Positions 16,860 through 25,048 of a stretch of DNA of 43,199 nt are shown here, in pieces. Source of the DNA: Candidatus Stackebrandtia excrementipullorum (GTDB taxonomy: Bacteria > Actinomycetota > Actinomycetes > Mycobacteriales > Micromonosporaceae). Below the pieces are notes generated by a model. The model ran no database searches, was not told where the DNA came from, and was given only the letters and a program-made list of their open reading frames with translations. The position numbers were made by a program, and so were the translations under genes. Numbering within the stretch: the first letter of the stretch is position 1; every line of letters begins with the position of its first letter. The stretch spans positions 1-43,199 of the forward strand of contig DXGR01000006.1 in NCBI GenBank assembly GCA_019113825.1, given 5' to 3'.

Positions 16860-16885
16860 CCCCGATATGGGGGTTCCGATCGGGG
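16860..16885 (-). terminator. Hairpin just after phoU
   Basis: CCCCGAT (16860-16866) pairs with ATCGGGG (16879-16885) across a 12-nt loop, one base after the phoU stop. No U-tract. It may separate phoU from the pstS promoter. Confidence 0.4.
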
Positions 16886-16886
16886 G

Positions 16887-17537
16887 CTAGGACGGTCTGC
16901 CCAGTTGCACTTCTCCGGTGACGAGGTAAACGATCTGGTGCGCGATACGCACCGCGTGGTCGGTGTAGCGCTCGTAAGAACGTCCCAGCATGGCCACGTC
17001 AACGGCCGTTTCGGCGCCGCGCGTCCAGCCTTCCCCCAACACACGCATGAGACGGTCGAACTGAGCGTCCATCTCATCGTCGTCGAGGTCGAACTGGGCG
17101 GCTGTGAGGACATCGCGGCTGATGAGGATGCCCGTGGTCGTCTCCGCCATCTGCACGGCAATGGTGGACATGGACTCGAAAATCGATCGAGTGGCGGGGA
17201 TGGCCCCTGCGGGGCCGTCGCGCTCGGCGATCTTGGCCACGTGCACGGCCATGTCGCCCATACGTTCCAGATCGGTGGCGATGCGCACCGCGGCCAACAA
17301 CAGCCGAAGGTCACCGGCGATCGGCTGATAGCGGGTCATGAGGTCGATCACCTGGTCGTCGACGGCGTACTGCAGGGTGTTGATCCGGGAGTCATCGTCG
17401 ATCACGGTTCGCGCGACCGTGGTGTCGCGGCCCAGCAGCGCCGCGGAGGCCGACTGCATGGCACCGGTTACCAGCGTCGACATGGAAACGAGTTGGTCGT
17501 TAAGGGTGTCCAGGTCCTCGTGAAGTGGGGCGCGCAT
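16887..17537 (-). CDS. phoU: Phosphate signalling protein PhoU
   Basis: This 216-residue cytoplasmic, all-helical protein links the Pst transporter to the phosphate two-component system. The start is ATG 17537, with AAAGG 8 nt upstream; a GTG three codons earlier is less likely. The repeated three-helix PhoU signature appears twice (IDDDSRINTLQYAVDDQVIDL with LRLLLAAVRIATDLERMGDMAVH; LDDDEMDAQFDRLMR with RYTDHAVRIAHQIVYL), each with the acidic metal-binding residues. It lies upstream of pstS on the same strand, with a separate promoter for pstS between them. Confidence 0.93.
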   Translation of the reverse strand: MRAPLHEDLDTLNDQLVSMSTLVTGAMQSASAALLGRDTTVARTVIDDDSRINTLQYAVDDQVIDLMTRYQPIAGDLRLLLAAVRIATDLERMGDMAVHVAKIAERDGPAGAIPATRSIFESMSTIAVQMAETTTGILISRDVLTAAQFDLDDDEMDAQFDRLMRVLGEGWTRGAETAVDVAMLGRSYERYTDHAVRIAHQIVYLVTGEVQLGRPS

Positions 17538-17605
17538 GGGATTCACCTTTCAACGGCGTCTTCATCGAGTGTGCCCCACGGCGGTGACCTCGGCCTGTCG
17601 ACGAA

Positions 17606-18136
17606 TCAACCGGTGCGCCGGTACACCCCGTCCTCGCGTGCCATGAGTGCATGGTCGACGAGGTAACGGCGCAGCATGGCGTGGTCGTCGTGGAAGCCTC
17701 TCAGAACCTGGTTGATCTCTGGCTCGGTGTACCGGATACCGGGTTCGAACACGGTGACGACATGCTCCAGGACCATGCGTACCTTCGCCGGTGCTTCCGG
17801 CATGACACGAATGCGCCCGTCTCTGATGACCGACACCAACAACCGGTTTCGTATCGGGTCCGGGTGCAGGGTCTCGGCCGGGCGTGCGGCTGCGGACTCC
17901 CGCATCGCCTCTTTGAATTTTTCGGGGTGGGCGGTGAGTTCGCCGTCGGCGCCGCTGACGAGTCCGCCGTCGCGGAGTCGAACGAGGGCTTTACCGACGG
18001 CGCTGATCGCGACGCCGGAGGATTGCACGATCTGTTGCGTACTTCGAGCCCCCAAGGTGACGGCTGCGAACACGCGAAGCCTCTCCGGTTGGGCCAGATG
18101 GCCACACAGCGCTTCGGTTGACGCGTAATCGCTCAT
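17606..18136 (-). CDS. ArsR-like HTH protein with C-terminal DUF2087
   Basis: 176 residues from ATG 18136; the longer upstream reading lacks a ribosome site and conservation. Residues about 1-75 look like a winged helix-turn-helix (LAQPERLRVFAAVTLGARST, VAISAVGKALVRLRDGGLV). The C-terminal domain RYTEPEINQVLRGFHDDHAM followed by LRRYLVDHALMAREDGVYRR is a clear DUF2087. Such proteins are taken as transcriptional regulators. Targets are unknown; the phosphate genes downstream on the same strand are 69 bp away, but nothing ties them together. Confidence 0.8.
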   Translation of the reverse strand: MSDYASTEALCGHLAQPERLRVFAAVTLGARSTQQIVQSSGVAISAVGKALVRLRDGGLVSGADGELTAHPEKFKEAMRESAAARPAETLHPDPIRNRLLVSVIRDGRIRVMPEAPAKVRMVLEHVVTVFEPGIRYTEPEINQVLRGFHDDHAMLRRYLVDHALMAREDGVYRRTG

Positions 18137-18308
18137 CTGGTCAGGCTGGCAAACGTTGCCGGTGCGGGCAACCGAATTGGGGTGATGTGTCCAGAGCCGG
18201 CCGGAGAGGGCGCACGGCGACGTTTGCGCCGCTCGTTCAAGGGGAGGGCTCCCGTCTTTGGGGAGATCGGAAGTCCACTGTTGACGGCTTGGCGGGGTGT
18301 CGTCGAAG

Positions 18309-18327
18309 TGGTCTTGACTCAAGACCA
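18309..18327. promoter_or_regulatory. 19-bp perfect palindrome TGGTCTTGA-C-TCAAGACCA
   Basis: Nine-base arms flank a single C. It lies 52 bp upstream of tRNA-Lys and 173 bp upstream of the DUF2087 start on the other strand. It contains a TTGACT -35-like hexamer and looks like an operator for a dimeric regulator. Confidence 0.4.
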
Positions 18328-18359
18328 ACACCGGGGTGAATCGGTGAAAGACCGCGTGC

Positions 18360-18365
18360 TAATCT
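18360..18365 (+). promoter_or_regulatory. -10 element (TAATCT) of tRNA-Lys
   Basis: TAATCT ends 13 bp before the mature tRNA 5' end, which fits a short leader. A GTGAAT hexamer further upstream is a weak -35 candidate. Confidence 0.4.
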
Positions 18366-18378
18366 TCTCACCGCACAC

Positions 18379-18454
18379 GCGCCGTTAGCTCAATAGGCAG
18401 AGCAGCTGGCTCTTAACCAGCGGGTTCGGGGTTCGAGTCCCTGACGGCGCACCA
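18379..18454 (+). tRNA. tRNA-Lys (anticodon CTT)
   Basis: 76 bases with a full cloverleaf. The acceptor stem GCGCCGT pairs with ACGGCGC, the D arm is GCTC/GAGC, and the anticodon stem is GCTGG/CCAGC around the loop CTCTTAA, which gives anticodon CTT. The T arm has TTCGAGT. The 3' CCA is encoded. It is a solitary tRNA gene followed by its own terminator. Confidence 0.97.
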
Positions 18455-18458
18455 CTGT

Positions 18459-18506
18459 AGCTCTTGATTGTCGGCATAAAACCGAGATCAAGGGCTTTTA
18501 TTTTTT
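18459..18506 (+). terminator. Intrinsic terminator of tRNA-Lys
   Basis: AGCTCTTGAT (18459-18468) pairs with ATCAAGGGCT (18487-18496, one U-G pair), with an inner TCGG/CCGA stem. TTTTATTTTTT follows. The 317-bp stretch from here to the beta-lactamase (18507-18823) shows no convincing gene; it must hold the bla promoter. Confidence 0.9.
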
Positions 18507-18823
18507 CCATCGCCTGTTTTACAGGTTGCCGCCGTACATTTCGGTGTTTCGTCCCCCCTCGCACCGCTCGACTGTGGTTTGCTCGTTGAAAATCGTCCTG
18601 AACCGAGCCGCCGAAGGCTCCCGGTGCATTACCGGTCGAGTCCTTGGCGACCGGATATCACAGCATGACCGCATTTTCGTCGGCCGTGTCGCAACACCCG
18701 AACGACGAGGGGCTCAACCCGGTAACGGGTGGCGGGACACGGTGAACGGGTCGCCGTCAACAGCAGGACGGTCAGCAGCCGAATGCGTGGAAGGGAAGGG
18801 ACCCCGACGGGGGATCACAAGCC

Positions 18824-19747
18824 ATGGACACTGTCAAGAAAACGACGGAGCAGTCGGCGCTCCGCGGCGTCACACGCCGGACCATCCTGTCGGTTGGGGC
18901 CGCGGGCGCCCTCTTGACCGCCGCGTCCTGTTCCACGGGACAGGCGGCCGGGCCCTCGTCGCGTGTTGGTGCCGAACTGGTCGAGATTGAACGTGCCACC
19001 GGAACGACCATCGGTCTCTATGCCGAGAATCTTTCCAGCGCACGAAAGATTACTCACCGGCACACCGAATCCTTCCCCATGTGCTCGGTCTTCAAGGCCC
19101 TGGCGGTGGCTGCTCTCATGTCCGAGCACTCTCCGTATGGCGACTACTGGGACAAGGAGATCTCGTTCGATACCACCGACCTGGTGGATTACTCACCCAT
19201 CACCGGGGAGGCCGAAGACGGAAAGATGACGGTGGCGGAACTGGCGGACGCGGCCCTGCGATTCAGTGACAACACCGCCGCGAACCTGTTGTTGCAGGAG
19301 CTTGGCGGCCCTGAAGCGGTTACCCGATTCGCTCGAGAACACGAGGCGATGCACACTCGATTGGATCGATGGGAACCGGAGCTGAACGAAGCCGTCCCCG
19401 GTGATCCCCGTGACACGACGACCCCGGCCGACATCGCCCTGCTGTATCGGCGGATTCTGGTCGACGACACCTTGGGCCAACTCGGTCAGGCGAAGCTGCG
19501 GGATTGGATGCTTCGCAATACCACTGCGGACGAACGGCTTGGCGCCGCCGTCGACGGGGACCATGAACTGGCCGACAAAACCGGTTCCGGCGGATACGGC
19601 GTCGTCAACGACGTCGGTGTCATCTGGAGGCCGGACGGCTCCATGACGGTCATTGCGGTTTTGGTCCGCAGCGACGATCCCGACGCCGACAGCGATCCCG
19701 CCGTGCTCGTTGAGGCGGCGCGAGTGGCGCTGGCGGAGCTGTTATAG
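18824..19747 (+). CDS. Class A beta-lactamase, Tat-exported lipoprotein
   Basis: This 307-residue serine beta-lactamase hydrolyses beta-lactams outside the membrane. The N-terminus carries a twin-arginine signal (VTRRTIL, Arg18-Arg19), a hydrophobic core and a lipobox TAASC (Cys36), so the folded enzyme would be exported by Tat and lipid-anchored. All catalytic motifs are intact: SVFK (Ser88, Lys91), SDN (148-150), the omega-loop EPELN (Glu184) and KTG (252-254). The ATG has GGGGGA about 10 nt upstream. No regulator or other resistance gene is adjacent, so it looks like an intrinsic chromosomal enzyme. Confidence 0.95.
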   Translation: MDTVKKTTEQSALRGVTRRTILSVGAAGALLTAASCSTGQAAGPSSRVGAELVEIERATGTTIGLYAENLSSARKITHRHTESFPMCSVFKALAVAALMSEHSPYGDYWDKEISFDTTDLVDYSPITGEAEDGKMTVAELADAALRFSDNTAANLLLQELGGPEAVTRFAREHEAMHTRLDRWEPELNEAVPGDPRDTTTPADIALLYRRILVDDTLGQLGQAKLRDWMLRNTTADERLGAAVDGDHELADKTGSGGYGVVNDVGVIWRPDGSMTVIAVLVRSDDPDADSDPAVLVEAARVALAELL

Positions 19748-19750
19748 GCC

Positions 19751-19830
19751 CGTCGATCTGTTGCTCGGTGTTCGGCCGACGTCTCGGCGGTGTCGTCGAA
19801 GAGCCGCGCCTACAACATCGGTATACGTAA
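19751..19830. repeat. 3'-end repeat family, copy A (diverged)
   Basis: It begins four bases after the bla stop and aligns without gaps to copies B and C for about 80 bases at roughly 80% identity. It keeps GATCTGTTG-TCGGTGTTCGG, GTCGAAG and TACAACATCGGTAT. The hairpin arms of B and C are less well kept. The rest of 19831-20072 shows no gene; TAAGCT near 20015 is a possible ndk -10 box. Confidence 0.65.
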
Positions 19831-20072
19831 ACCGTCGGTGATGTACCGACCGAACGGTCACGACGACCGGATTCCGAAAACGGATTTTCACCGGCCTTGC
19901 GCGAGGCGCCACGGAACGTGATGGGCCGTCGGCCGCCCGGGGAGCGTAGAACCGAACCACCGCGACCGGTTGACCCGCTTATGCGTACGAAAGGCACCAC
20001 CACCCGCCTTGTGTAAGCTCGTTGCGATTTGTCAACCGGCCTGGTTAACCGGGTGTTGTTAGGAGGCGGCTT

Positions 20073-20564
20073 TTGAGCACTGAACGAACGTTGGTTCTGC
20101 TGAAGCCCGACGCGTTGATGCGAGGCCTTACCGGGCGGATCATCCAACGTTTCGAGGATGCCGGTCTAAAGATCGTCGGTATCAAGATGCAGCAGGTCGA
20201 CGCCGACCTGGCTGCGCGTCATTACGCAGACCTTGCGGAGCGGCGCGGGCAAGCCGTATTCGACGCCATCGTGGCGTTTATGCAGCAGGGACCCGTTGTC
20301 GCCATCGCCCTGGAAGGGGTCGACGCGGTGGCGAACGTGCGCAAAATGGTTGGTGCCACCTTCCCGGACCAGGCGCCCTGCGGAACGATCCGCGGCGACT
20401 TTGCTCATACGTCTCAGGCCCACACACAGGCCGAAGGCAAGGTGGTGGCCAACCTCGTGCACGCTTCGGGTAACACCGACGAGGCAAAGTACGAGGTCGA
20501 CCTGTGGTTCGACGACGGCGAACTGTTCGACTACAAGACCGTCACCGAGGTCTTCACCTTCTAG
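20073..20564 (+). CDS. ndk: Nucleoside diphosphate kinase, long form
   Basis: Ndk moves gamma-phosphate from ATP to other (d)NDPs through a phospho-histidine. The TTG start lies 6 nt after AGGAGG. The protein opens with ERTLVLLKPDALMRGLTG and keeps GPVVAIALEG, VGATFPDQAPCGTIRGDFAH and the catalytic-His segment NLVHASGNTDEAKYEV. At 163 residues it is about 27 longer than the usual actinobacterial enzyme (about 136). It has an insert (about residues 111-125) before the catalytic His, HASGN instead of HGSDS, and a longer tail. This long type is more familiar from archaea and some deep bacterial groups, so gene replacement is possible. Confidence 0.9.
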   Translation: MSTERTLVLLKPDALMRGLTGRIIQRFEDAGLKIVGIKMQQVDADLAARHYADLAERRGQAVFDAIVAFMQQGPVVAIALEGVDAVANVRKMVGATFPDQAPCGTIRGDFAHTSQAHTQAEGKVVANLVHASGNTDEAKYEVDLWFDDGELFDYKTVTEVFTF

Positions 20565-20567
20565 AAG

Positions 20568-20671
20568 CCGTCCGCGAACCGCCGATCTGTTGCGCGGTGT
20601 TCGGGCGGCGCCTCGCGGCGTTGTCGAAGGGCCACACATACAACTTCGGTATGCGTGGCCTTCTCCGCCTG
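20568..20671. repeat. 3'-end repeat family, copy B
   Basis: This 104-bp unit begins 3 bp after the ndk stop and is almost identical to copy C, 161 bp further on. It contains CGCGGTGTTCG (20593-20603), TTGTCGAAGGG (20621-20631) and a hairpin: GGCCACACATAC pairs with GTATGCGTGGCC across AACTTCG, better on the minus strand where the odd pair is G-U. A further arm TTCGGGCGG (20600-20608) can pair with CCGCCCGAA (20681-20689). It probably acts as a terminator or REP-like element. Confidence 0.8.
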
Positions 20672-20728
20672 GCGTTGCATCCGCCCGAACGGCCGCTCAC
20701 AACGAACCGGGACGGACGGCTTCAGAAT

Positions 20729-20832
20729 CCGTCCGCGAACCGTCGGCCTGTTGCGCGGTGTTCGGGCGGCGCCTCGCGGCGTTGTCGAAGGGCCACACAT
20801 ACAACTTCGGTATGCGTGGCCTTCTCCGCCTG
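20729..20832. repeat. 3'-end repeat family, copy C
   Basis: It matches copy B over 104 bp with about four differences, all in the first 20 bases, so the duplication is recent or the sequence is under constraint. The 57-bp spacer between B and C ends in GGACGG, which pairs with CCGTCC at the start of C. No open frame on either strand has a ribosome site. Confidence 0.8.
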
Positions 20833-20839
20833 AGCCTCT

Positions 20840-20895
20840 ACATACGACATGGGTCGGGCCATCGTGGAAACGGTGGCCCGACCCATGTCGTATGT
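20840..20895. terminator. Very long hairpin (25-bp stem) between ndk and nhaA
   Basis: Arms 20840-20864 and 20871-20895 are complementary across 25 bp (one G-U pair) with loop TGGAAA. It ends 6 bp before the nhaA stop on the minus strand. It is most simply a bidirectional terminator for the convergent genes, though far longer than needed, and has no U-tract. Confidence 0.75.
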
Positions 20896-20901
20896 GGTCG
20901 G

Positions 20902-22764
20902 TTACTCCTTCGGAGTCTTCTCCGTTGACTCGTCCAACGCCTTTATCAGCGACTGGGCGTCGTGCGGTCCACGATGGCGGAGACCATCGACGAAGAAGGT
21001 CGGTGTGCCCCGAACTCCGCTCGCTTCGGCGCCGGCGACGTGATCTTGGACTCGGCGGGCGATGTCCGGGTCGTCGATGTCTCGTAGGAACTGTTCGATG
21101 TCCAGGTCGATTTCATGTGCGTATCCGGCGAGGTCCTCGAGTTCCAACTCATCCTGATGCTCGAACATCTTGTCGTGCATCTCCCAGAATTTGCCCTGAT
21201 TGGCGGCGGCCTCTGCAGCGTGTGCGGCCAGTTCGGAGTGGGAGTGGACATCGGGAAGTGTCACGTGTCGGAACACGTAACGGAGGCGGTCACCGTAGTG
21301 AGCCCGTAGTTCTTGCGACACGCCGGTGACGCGAGCGCAGAAGGGGCACTCGAAGTCGCTGTACTCGACGAGCGTCAAGGGAGCGTCGACCGGGCCGCGA
21401 ATGTGGTCCTGTTCGGGGTCGACGGGCGGGTCGAGCACCACGGGCAGGCCCGCCGAGGTCTCACCGCGCCAACGGGCGGCGATCCAAAACGCGATCCCAC
21501 CGACGATGACGGCGACGAGCGTTGCCAACAGCACACCAACGCGTGCTTCGTCGGCGATCGGCGAGTCACCGAAGGCCAGCTCGATGATCAACAGTGAAAC
21601 GGTGAAACCGATACCCGACAGAGCCGCTCCACCGAACACGTGACCCGGCGCGACCCCGGTGGGAAGTTTGGCGATGCGGTACCGCTGAGCCAACAAAGCG
21701 GCGATACCGATACCAATGGTCTTACCGAAGACGAGACCGATCACAATGCCCCATGTGACGGGGGAGGACAAGGCGTTTTGCAAGACGCCGTCTCTCAGGT
21801 CCACACCGGCGTTGGCCAAAGCGAAGATGGGAACGATCAGGTAACTGGTCCAGGGGTGAAGTTTCAGCTGAAGGCGTTCATTGACCGAGACGGCGCGAGC
21901 CAGACCGGCTTTGGCCGAGTAACCCACGGCCGGCTGTGGAGACTGCCGGAATGCGATGGCCAGGCGTTTGGCGTCTTCGACGTGACGGCGTTGCACGGCC
22001 ATGGCGGGGATCAGCAAACCCGCCACCATCCCGGCGATGGACGGGTGCACACCGGAAATCACCGTGGCGGCCCACAACACGATGACCACGATGAGATAGG
22101 GGGTCGACTGCCAGACGCCGAGACGGTCCAGGACGACCAATGCGGCGAGGCATACTGCGGCGATGCCGAGAGCACCAAGGTCGATGTTGTCGGAGTACAC
22201 GACGCCGATGACCGACACCGCAATGATGTCGTCCACTACCGTCAATGTGAGGAGGAACAGTCGCAGCTGGGTCGAATAGGTCGGTCCGACAAGGGCCAGT
22301 GCACCCAGCATGAAGGCCGTGTCCGTGCCGATCACGATGCCCCAGCCGTTAACGGCTTCACCGGATGGGTTGAGCATCAGGTAGAACAGGACGGGGATGA
22401 TCATGCCGCCGAATCCGGCTACGATCGGCATGATGGCGCGGCTGCGGTCTGTTAGTTCACCGATGGACCATTCGCGGCGAACCTCCATCCCGATGACGAG
22501 AAAGAAGACGACCATGAGGCCGTCGTTGACCCAGTGCCCGAGCGACATGTCGAAGCTCAAGGCTCCGAACTGGATGATGCCGTCGGTTTGCCAGAAGTTG
22601 AAGTAACCGTCCGACCATGGTGAATTCGCCCAAACGAGGGCGATGGTGGCGGCGGCCAACAGCAGAGACGCCCCTCCGGCCTCGGTCTTCAGAAACGACC
22701 GTAGAGGGGCTGACAGCTGACCGCTGAGGCTTCGACGAGTGGTTTGAGCTTGGGGACTTGTCAC
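20902..22764 (-). CDS. nhaA: Na+/H+ antiporter NhaA with C-terminal thioredoxin-like (DsbA-type) domain
   Basis: 620 residues from GTG 22764, chosen because the conserved NhaA start follows directly; the open frame continues upstream without a ribosome site. Residues about 1-430 are NhaA, with about twelve membrane segments: [28 protein letters not shown], the catalytic aspartate pair in [12 protein letters not shown] and ALANAGV. The C-terminal roughly 180 residues are a DsbA/thioredoxin_4 domain with active site FECPFCARV and the cis-Pro loop [12 protein letters not shown]. This fusion is known in actinobacteria. The domain's partner substrate is unknown. Confidence 0.93.
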   Translation of the reverse strand: MTSPQAQTTRRSLSGQLSAPLRSFLKTEAGGASLLLAAATIALVWANSPWSDGYFNFWQTDGIIQFGALSFDMSLGHWVNDGLMVVFFLVIGMEVRREWSIGELTDRSRAIMPIVAGFGGMIIPVLFYLMLNPSGEAVNGWGIVIGTDTAFMLGALALVGPTYSTQLRLFLLTLTVVDDIIAVSVIGVVYSDNIDLGALGIAAVCLAALVVLDRLGVWQSTPYLIVVIVLWAATVISGVHPSIAGMVAGLLIPAMAVQRRHVEDAKRLAIAFRQSPQPAVGYSAKAGLARAVSVNERLQLKLHPWTSYLIVPIFALANAGVDLRDGVLQNALSSPVTWGIVIGLVFGKTIGIGIAALLAQRYRIAKLPTGVAPGHVFGGAALSGIGFTVSLLIIELAFGDSPIADEARVGVLLATLVAVIVGGIAFWIAARWRGETSAGLPVVLDPPVDPEQDHIRGPVDAPLTLVEYSDFECPFCARVTGVSQELRAHYGDRLRYVFRHVTLPDVHSHSELAAHAAEAAANQGKFWEMHDKMFEHQDELELEDLAGYAHEIDLDIEQFLRDIDDPDIARRVQDHVAGAEASGVRGTPTFFVDGLRHRGPHDAQSLIKALDESTEKTPKE

Positions 22765-23021
22765 CGTTCCAGCGTAATCGCAAGATCGTTGCCCACTGTC
22801 ACTCGGCGTGTGCACTCGTGTCGTGAACCTCGTCGGTTCGTGGTCGGCGAAAAACCCGCAAACGGTTGCGCCAGTGGTTTTACGACGAGTGAACCGGTCG
22901 GTTCGTTCCGTTGTCTTTGTGGCTGTGACATGGGCAACCACGACGGTATCCGCCGCCTGAGTGGCGCGAGGACACCGGCCGCTGTCGACTCGGTCGACTC
23001 GAGCTGTCAGGATCATTCACC

Positions 23022-23903
23022 GTGACTGAGACGGTGACTGGATTCTCAATCGTGGACAAGCCCGGCCAATTGACCTCGCATGACGTGGTGGCTCGCATGC
23101 GTCGCTTGGCCGGTACTCGCAAAGTGGGTCACGGCGGGACTCTCGACCCGATGGCGACCGGCGTACTGGTCGTCGCCGTGGGCCGGGTGACCCGACTGTT
23201 GACGTTTGTGACCGGGTGTGACAAGGCTTACGACGCCACGATTCGCCTCGGTCAGGCGACCGTCACCGACGACGCCGAAGGCGACGTGACCGCGACGGCC
23301 GACACCGCCGGCGTCACCGATACCGCGATCGCCGAGGCGATCGCCGTCATGCAGGGAACCGTCAAGCAGGTGCCCAGTGCCGTCAGCGCGGTCAAGGTCG
23401 ACGGCAAGCGTGCCTACAAGCGGGTCCGTGACGGGGAGGAGGTGGCCCTGGCCGCACGTGAGGTCACGATTTCGCGACTCGATATTCAGGCGGTGCGGCG
23501 TAACGAACATCTCGAAGTCGACATCAGTGTGGACTGTTCGTCGGGGACGTACGTGCGGGCGATCGCGCGTGACCTCGGTGAGGCGCTTGGCGTGGGGGGA
23601 CACTTGACCGCTCTGCGGCGCACGAGGGTGGGCGGCTTCGGCATCGACGAGGCACTATCCCTTGAGGAACTTGCCGACCGGTCGAGCCCGGTCACCCACT
23701 CCACGTATGAGACGGTGCGAAGGTTGATGCCGATTCGACGGGTCGACGCCGCCGAGGCCACCACGGTGAGCCATGGTGGACGGTTGCCGGCCAACGACCT
23801 TGCACCTCGTTACGCGGTGGTCGATCCGGAGGGCACCGTTGTGGCGGTCATGACGGAGCAGGGGCCGACCGCGCGCCCCGAGGTGGTCCTGGCTCCGGCC
23901 TGA
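23022..23903 (+). CDS. truB: tRNA pseudouridine(55) synthase TruB
   Basis: TruB isomerises U55 in the T-loop of tRNAs. The 293-residue protein starts at GTG 23022 with CAGGA upstream. Motifs are GFSIVDKPGQLTSHDVV, KVGHGGTLDPMATGVL (catalytic Asp), KAYDATIRLGQAT, the VPSAVSAVKVDGKRAYKRVR thumb region and CSSGTYVRAIARDLG; a C-terminal extension has the PUA-like fold typical of actinobacterial TruB. It opens the conserved block truB-ribF-rpsO-pnp and is divergent from nhaA, 257 bp apart. Confidence 0.94.
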   Translation: MTETVTGFSIVDKPGQLTSHDVVARMRRLAGTRKVGHGGTLDPMATGVLVVAVGRVTRLLTFVTGCDKAYDATIRLGQATVTDDAEGDVTATADTAGVTDTAIAEAIAVMQGTVKQVPSAVSAVKVDGKRAYKRVRDGEEVALAAREVTISRLDIQAVRRNEHLEVDISVDCSSGTYVRAIARDLGEALGVGGHLTALRRTRVGGFGIDEALSLEELADRSSPVTHSTYETVRRLMPIRRVDAAEATTVSHGGRLPANDLAPRYAVVDPEGTVVAVMTEQGPTARPEVVLAPA

Positions 23904-23976
23904 GCAAAGATGGTTTTTGACGAGAACATTGGCGCCGCGTCCGCTTCGGGCGCGGTCGAAACCGAGGATTGATTCC

Positions 23977-24909
23977 ATGGAACGTTGGCGAGGCATCACC
24001 GAGACCCCGCCCCGTTGGGGGCGGTCGGCGGTCACGATCGGTGTGTTCGACGGAGTGCATCGGGGCCATCAGCACATCATCGGTCGAGCTGTGGACTCCG
24101 CACGGCGGTTGGATGCCTCCAGTGTCGTGGTGACATTCGATCCCCACCCGGCGGAGGTGGTTCGTCCCGGTTCGCAGCCGTTGAGACTGAGCACGCTCGA
24201 CCGTCGCGCCGAGTTGATCTCGCAGTTGGGTGTGGACGGGTTGTGTGTGCAGCCGTTCACGAAGGACTTTTCGCGGTTGAGCCCCGAGGCGTTCGTCCAC
24301 GACCTGCTGGTCGATCGACTTCACACCGCTCACGTTGTGGTCGGTGAGAACTTCCGGTTCGGCCATAAGGCCGCCGGAGACGTCGCGCTGTTGGAAAAGC
24401 TCGGGCAGACGTTCGGCTTTACGACCGAACCGGTGGCGCTCTCGGGCTCACAATCCATGGTGTACAGCTCCACCTACGTGCGTTCGTGTGTCGACGCCGG
24501 AGACGTCGCGTCGGCAGCACAGGCCCTGGGACGTCCCCACCGGGTCAGTGGCACGGTCGTGCACGGCGCCGATCGCGGAGGCAGCCGACTCGGTTTTCCG
24601 ACGGCGAACCTGAGCCACGACCCGTACGCGGCGGTGCCTGCGGACGGCGTTTACGCGGGCTGGTTCTCGTGTCAGGGGGGCCCGTCGCACATGGCCGCGA
24701 TCAGCGTGGGAACAAACCCCACCTTCGCGGGCACCGAACGCTCGGTTGAGGCGTACGTCCTGGACTTCTCCGATGACGTATACGACCGTGAGGTGAACCT
24801 GGACTTCGTCGCCAGGGTGAGAGAGCAGCGCACATATGACGCGATTGAGCCGCTGATCGAACAGATGCACGCGGACGTCGCGCAGACACGCAAGCTGTTG
24901 TCGGCTTAA
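23977..24909 (+). CDS. ribF: Bifunctional riboflavin kinase / FAD synthetase
   Basis: RibF makes FMN from riboflavin and then FAD from FMN. ATG 23977 is chosen for GAGGA 9 nt upstream, giving 310 residues. The N-terminal adenylyltransferase half has VTIGVFDGVHRGHQHIIGRA, TFDPHPAEV and VVGENFRFGHKAAGD, then MVYSSTYVRSCVDAGD. The C-terminal flavokinase half has GGSRLGFPTANL, DGVYAGW and ISVGTNPTF. It lies 73 bp after truB and before rpsO, from which a terminator-like hairpin separates it. Confidence 0.94.
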   Translation: MERWRGITETPPRWGRSAVTIGVFDGVHRGHQHIIGRAVDSARRLDASSVVVTFDPHPAEVVRPGSQPLRLSTLDRRAELISQLGVDGLCVQPFTKDFSRLSPEAFVHDLLVDRLHTAHVVVGENFRFGHKAAGDVALLEKLGQTFGFTTEPVALSGSQSMVYSSTYVRSCVDAGDVASAAQALGRPHRVSGTVVHGADRGGSRLGFPTANLSHDPYAAVPADGVYAGWFSCQGGPSHMAAISVGTNPTFAGTERSVEAYVLDFSDDVYDREVNLDFVARVREQRTYDAIEPLIEQMHADVAQTRKLLSA

Positions 24910-24922
24910 CGGGGGCGGTTCG

Positions 24923-24945
24923 GGACCTCGCGTCGAGCGAGGTCC
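24923..24945. terminator. Hairpin between ribF and rpsO
   Basis: GGACCTCGC and GCGAGGTCC form a perfect 9-bp stem with loop GTCGA, 13 bp after the ribF stop. There is no U-tract. It suggests rpsO has its own promoter in the following 100 bp. Confidence 0.55.
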
Positions 24946-25048
24946 GAGGCCTGTTACCGTGGTCCAGTCCGCCGCGTTCAATGCGGCCACGTGAGTCTGC
25001 CCGACGCCGTGGGCTCGCGACAAGCCATCTCGAATTCAAAGGGAGATC

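Noticed and set aside
18309-18327. HspR HAIR element
   Set aside because: HAIR is CTTGAGT-N7-ACTCAAG. This site has a one-base centre and different arms.
20568-20832. Possible CRISPR or tandem coding repeat
   Set aside because: There are only two 104-bp copies plus one diverged copy; no short regular spacers, no cas genes, and no frame with a ribosome site.
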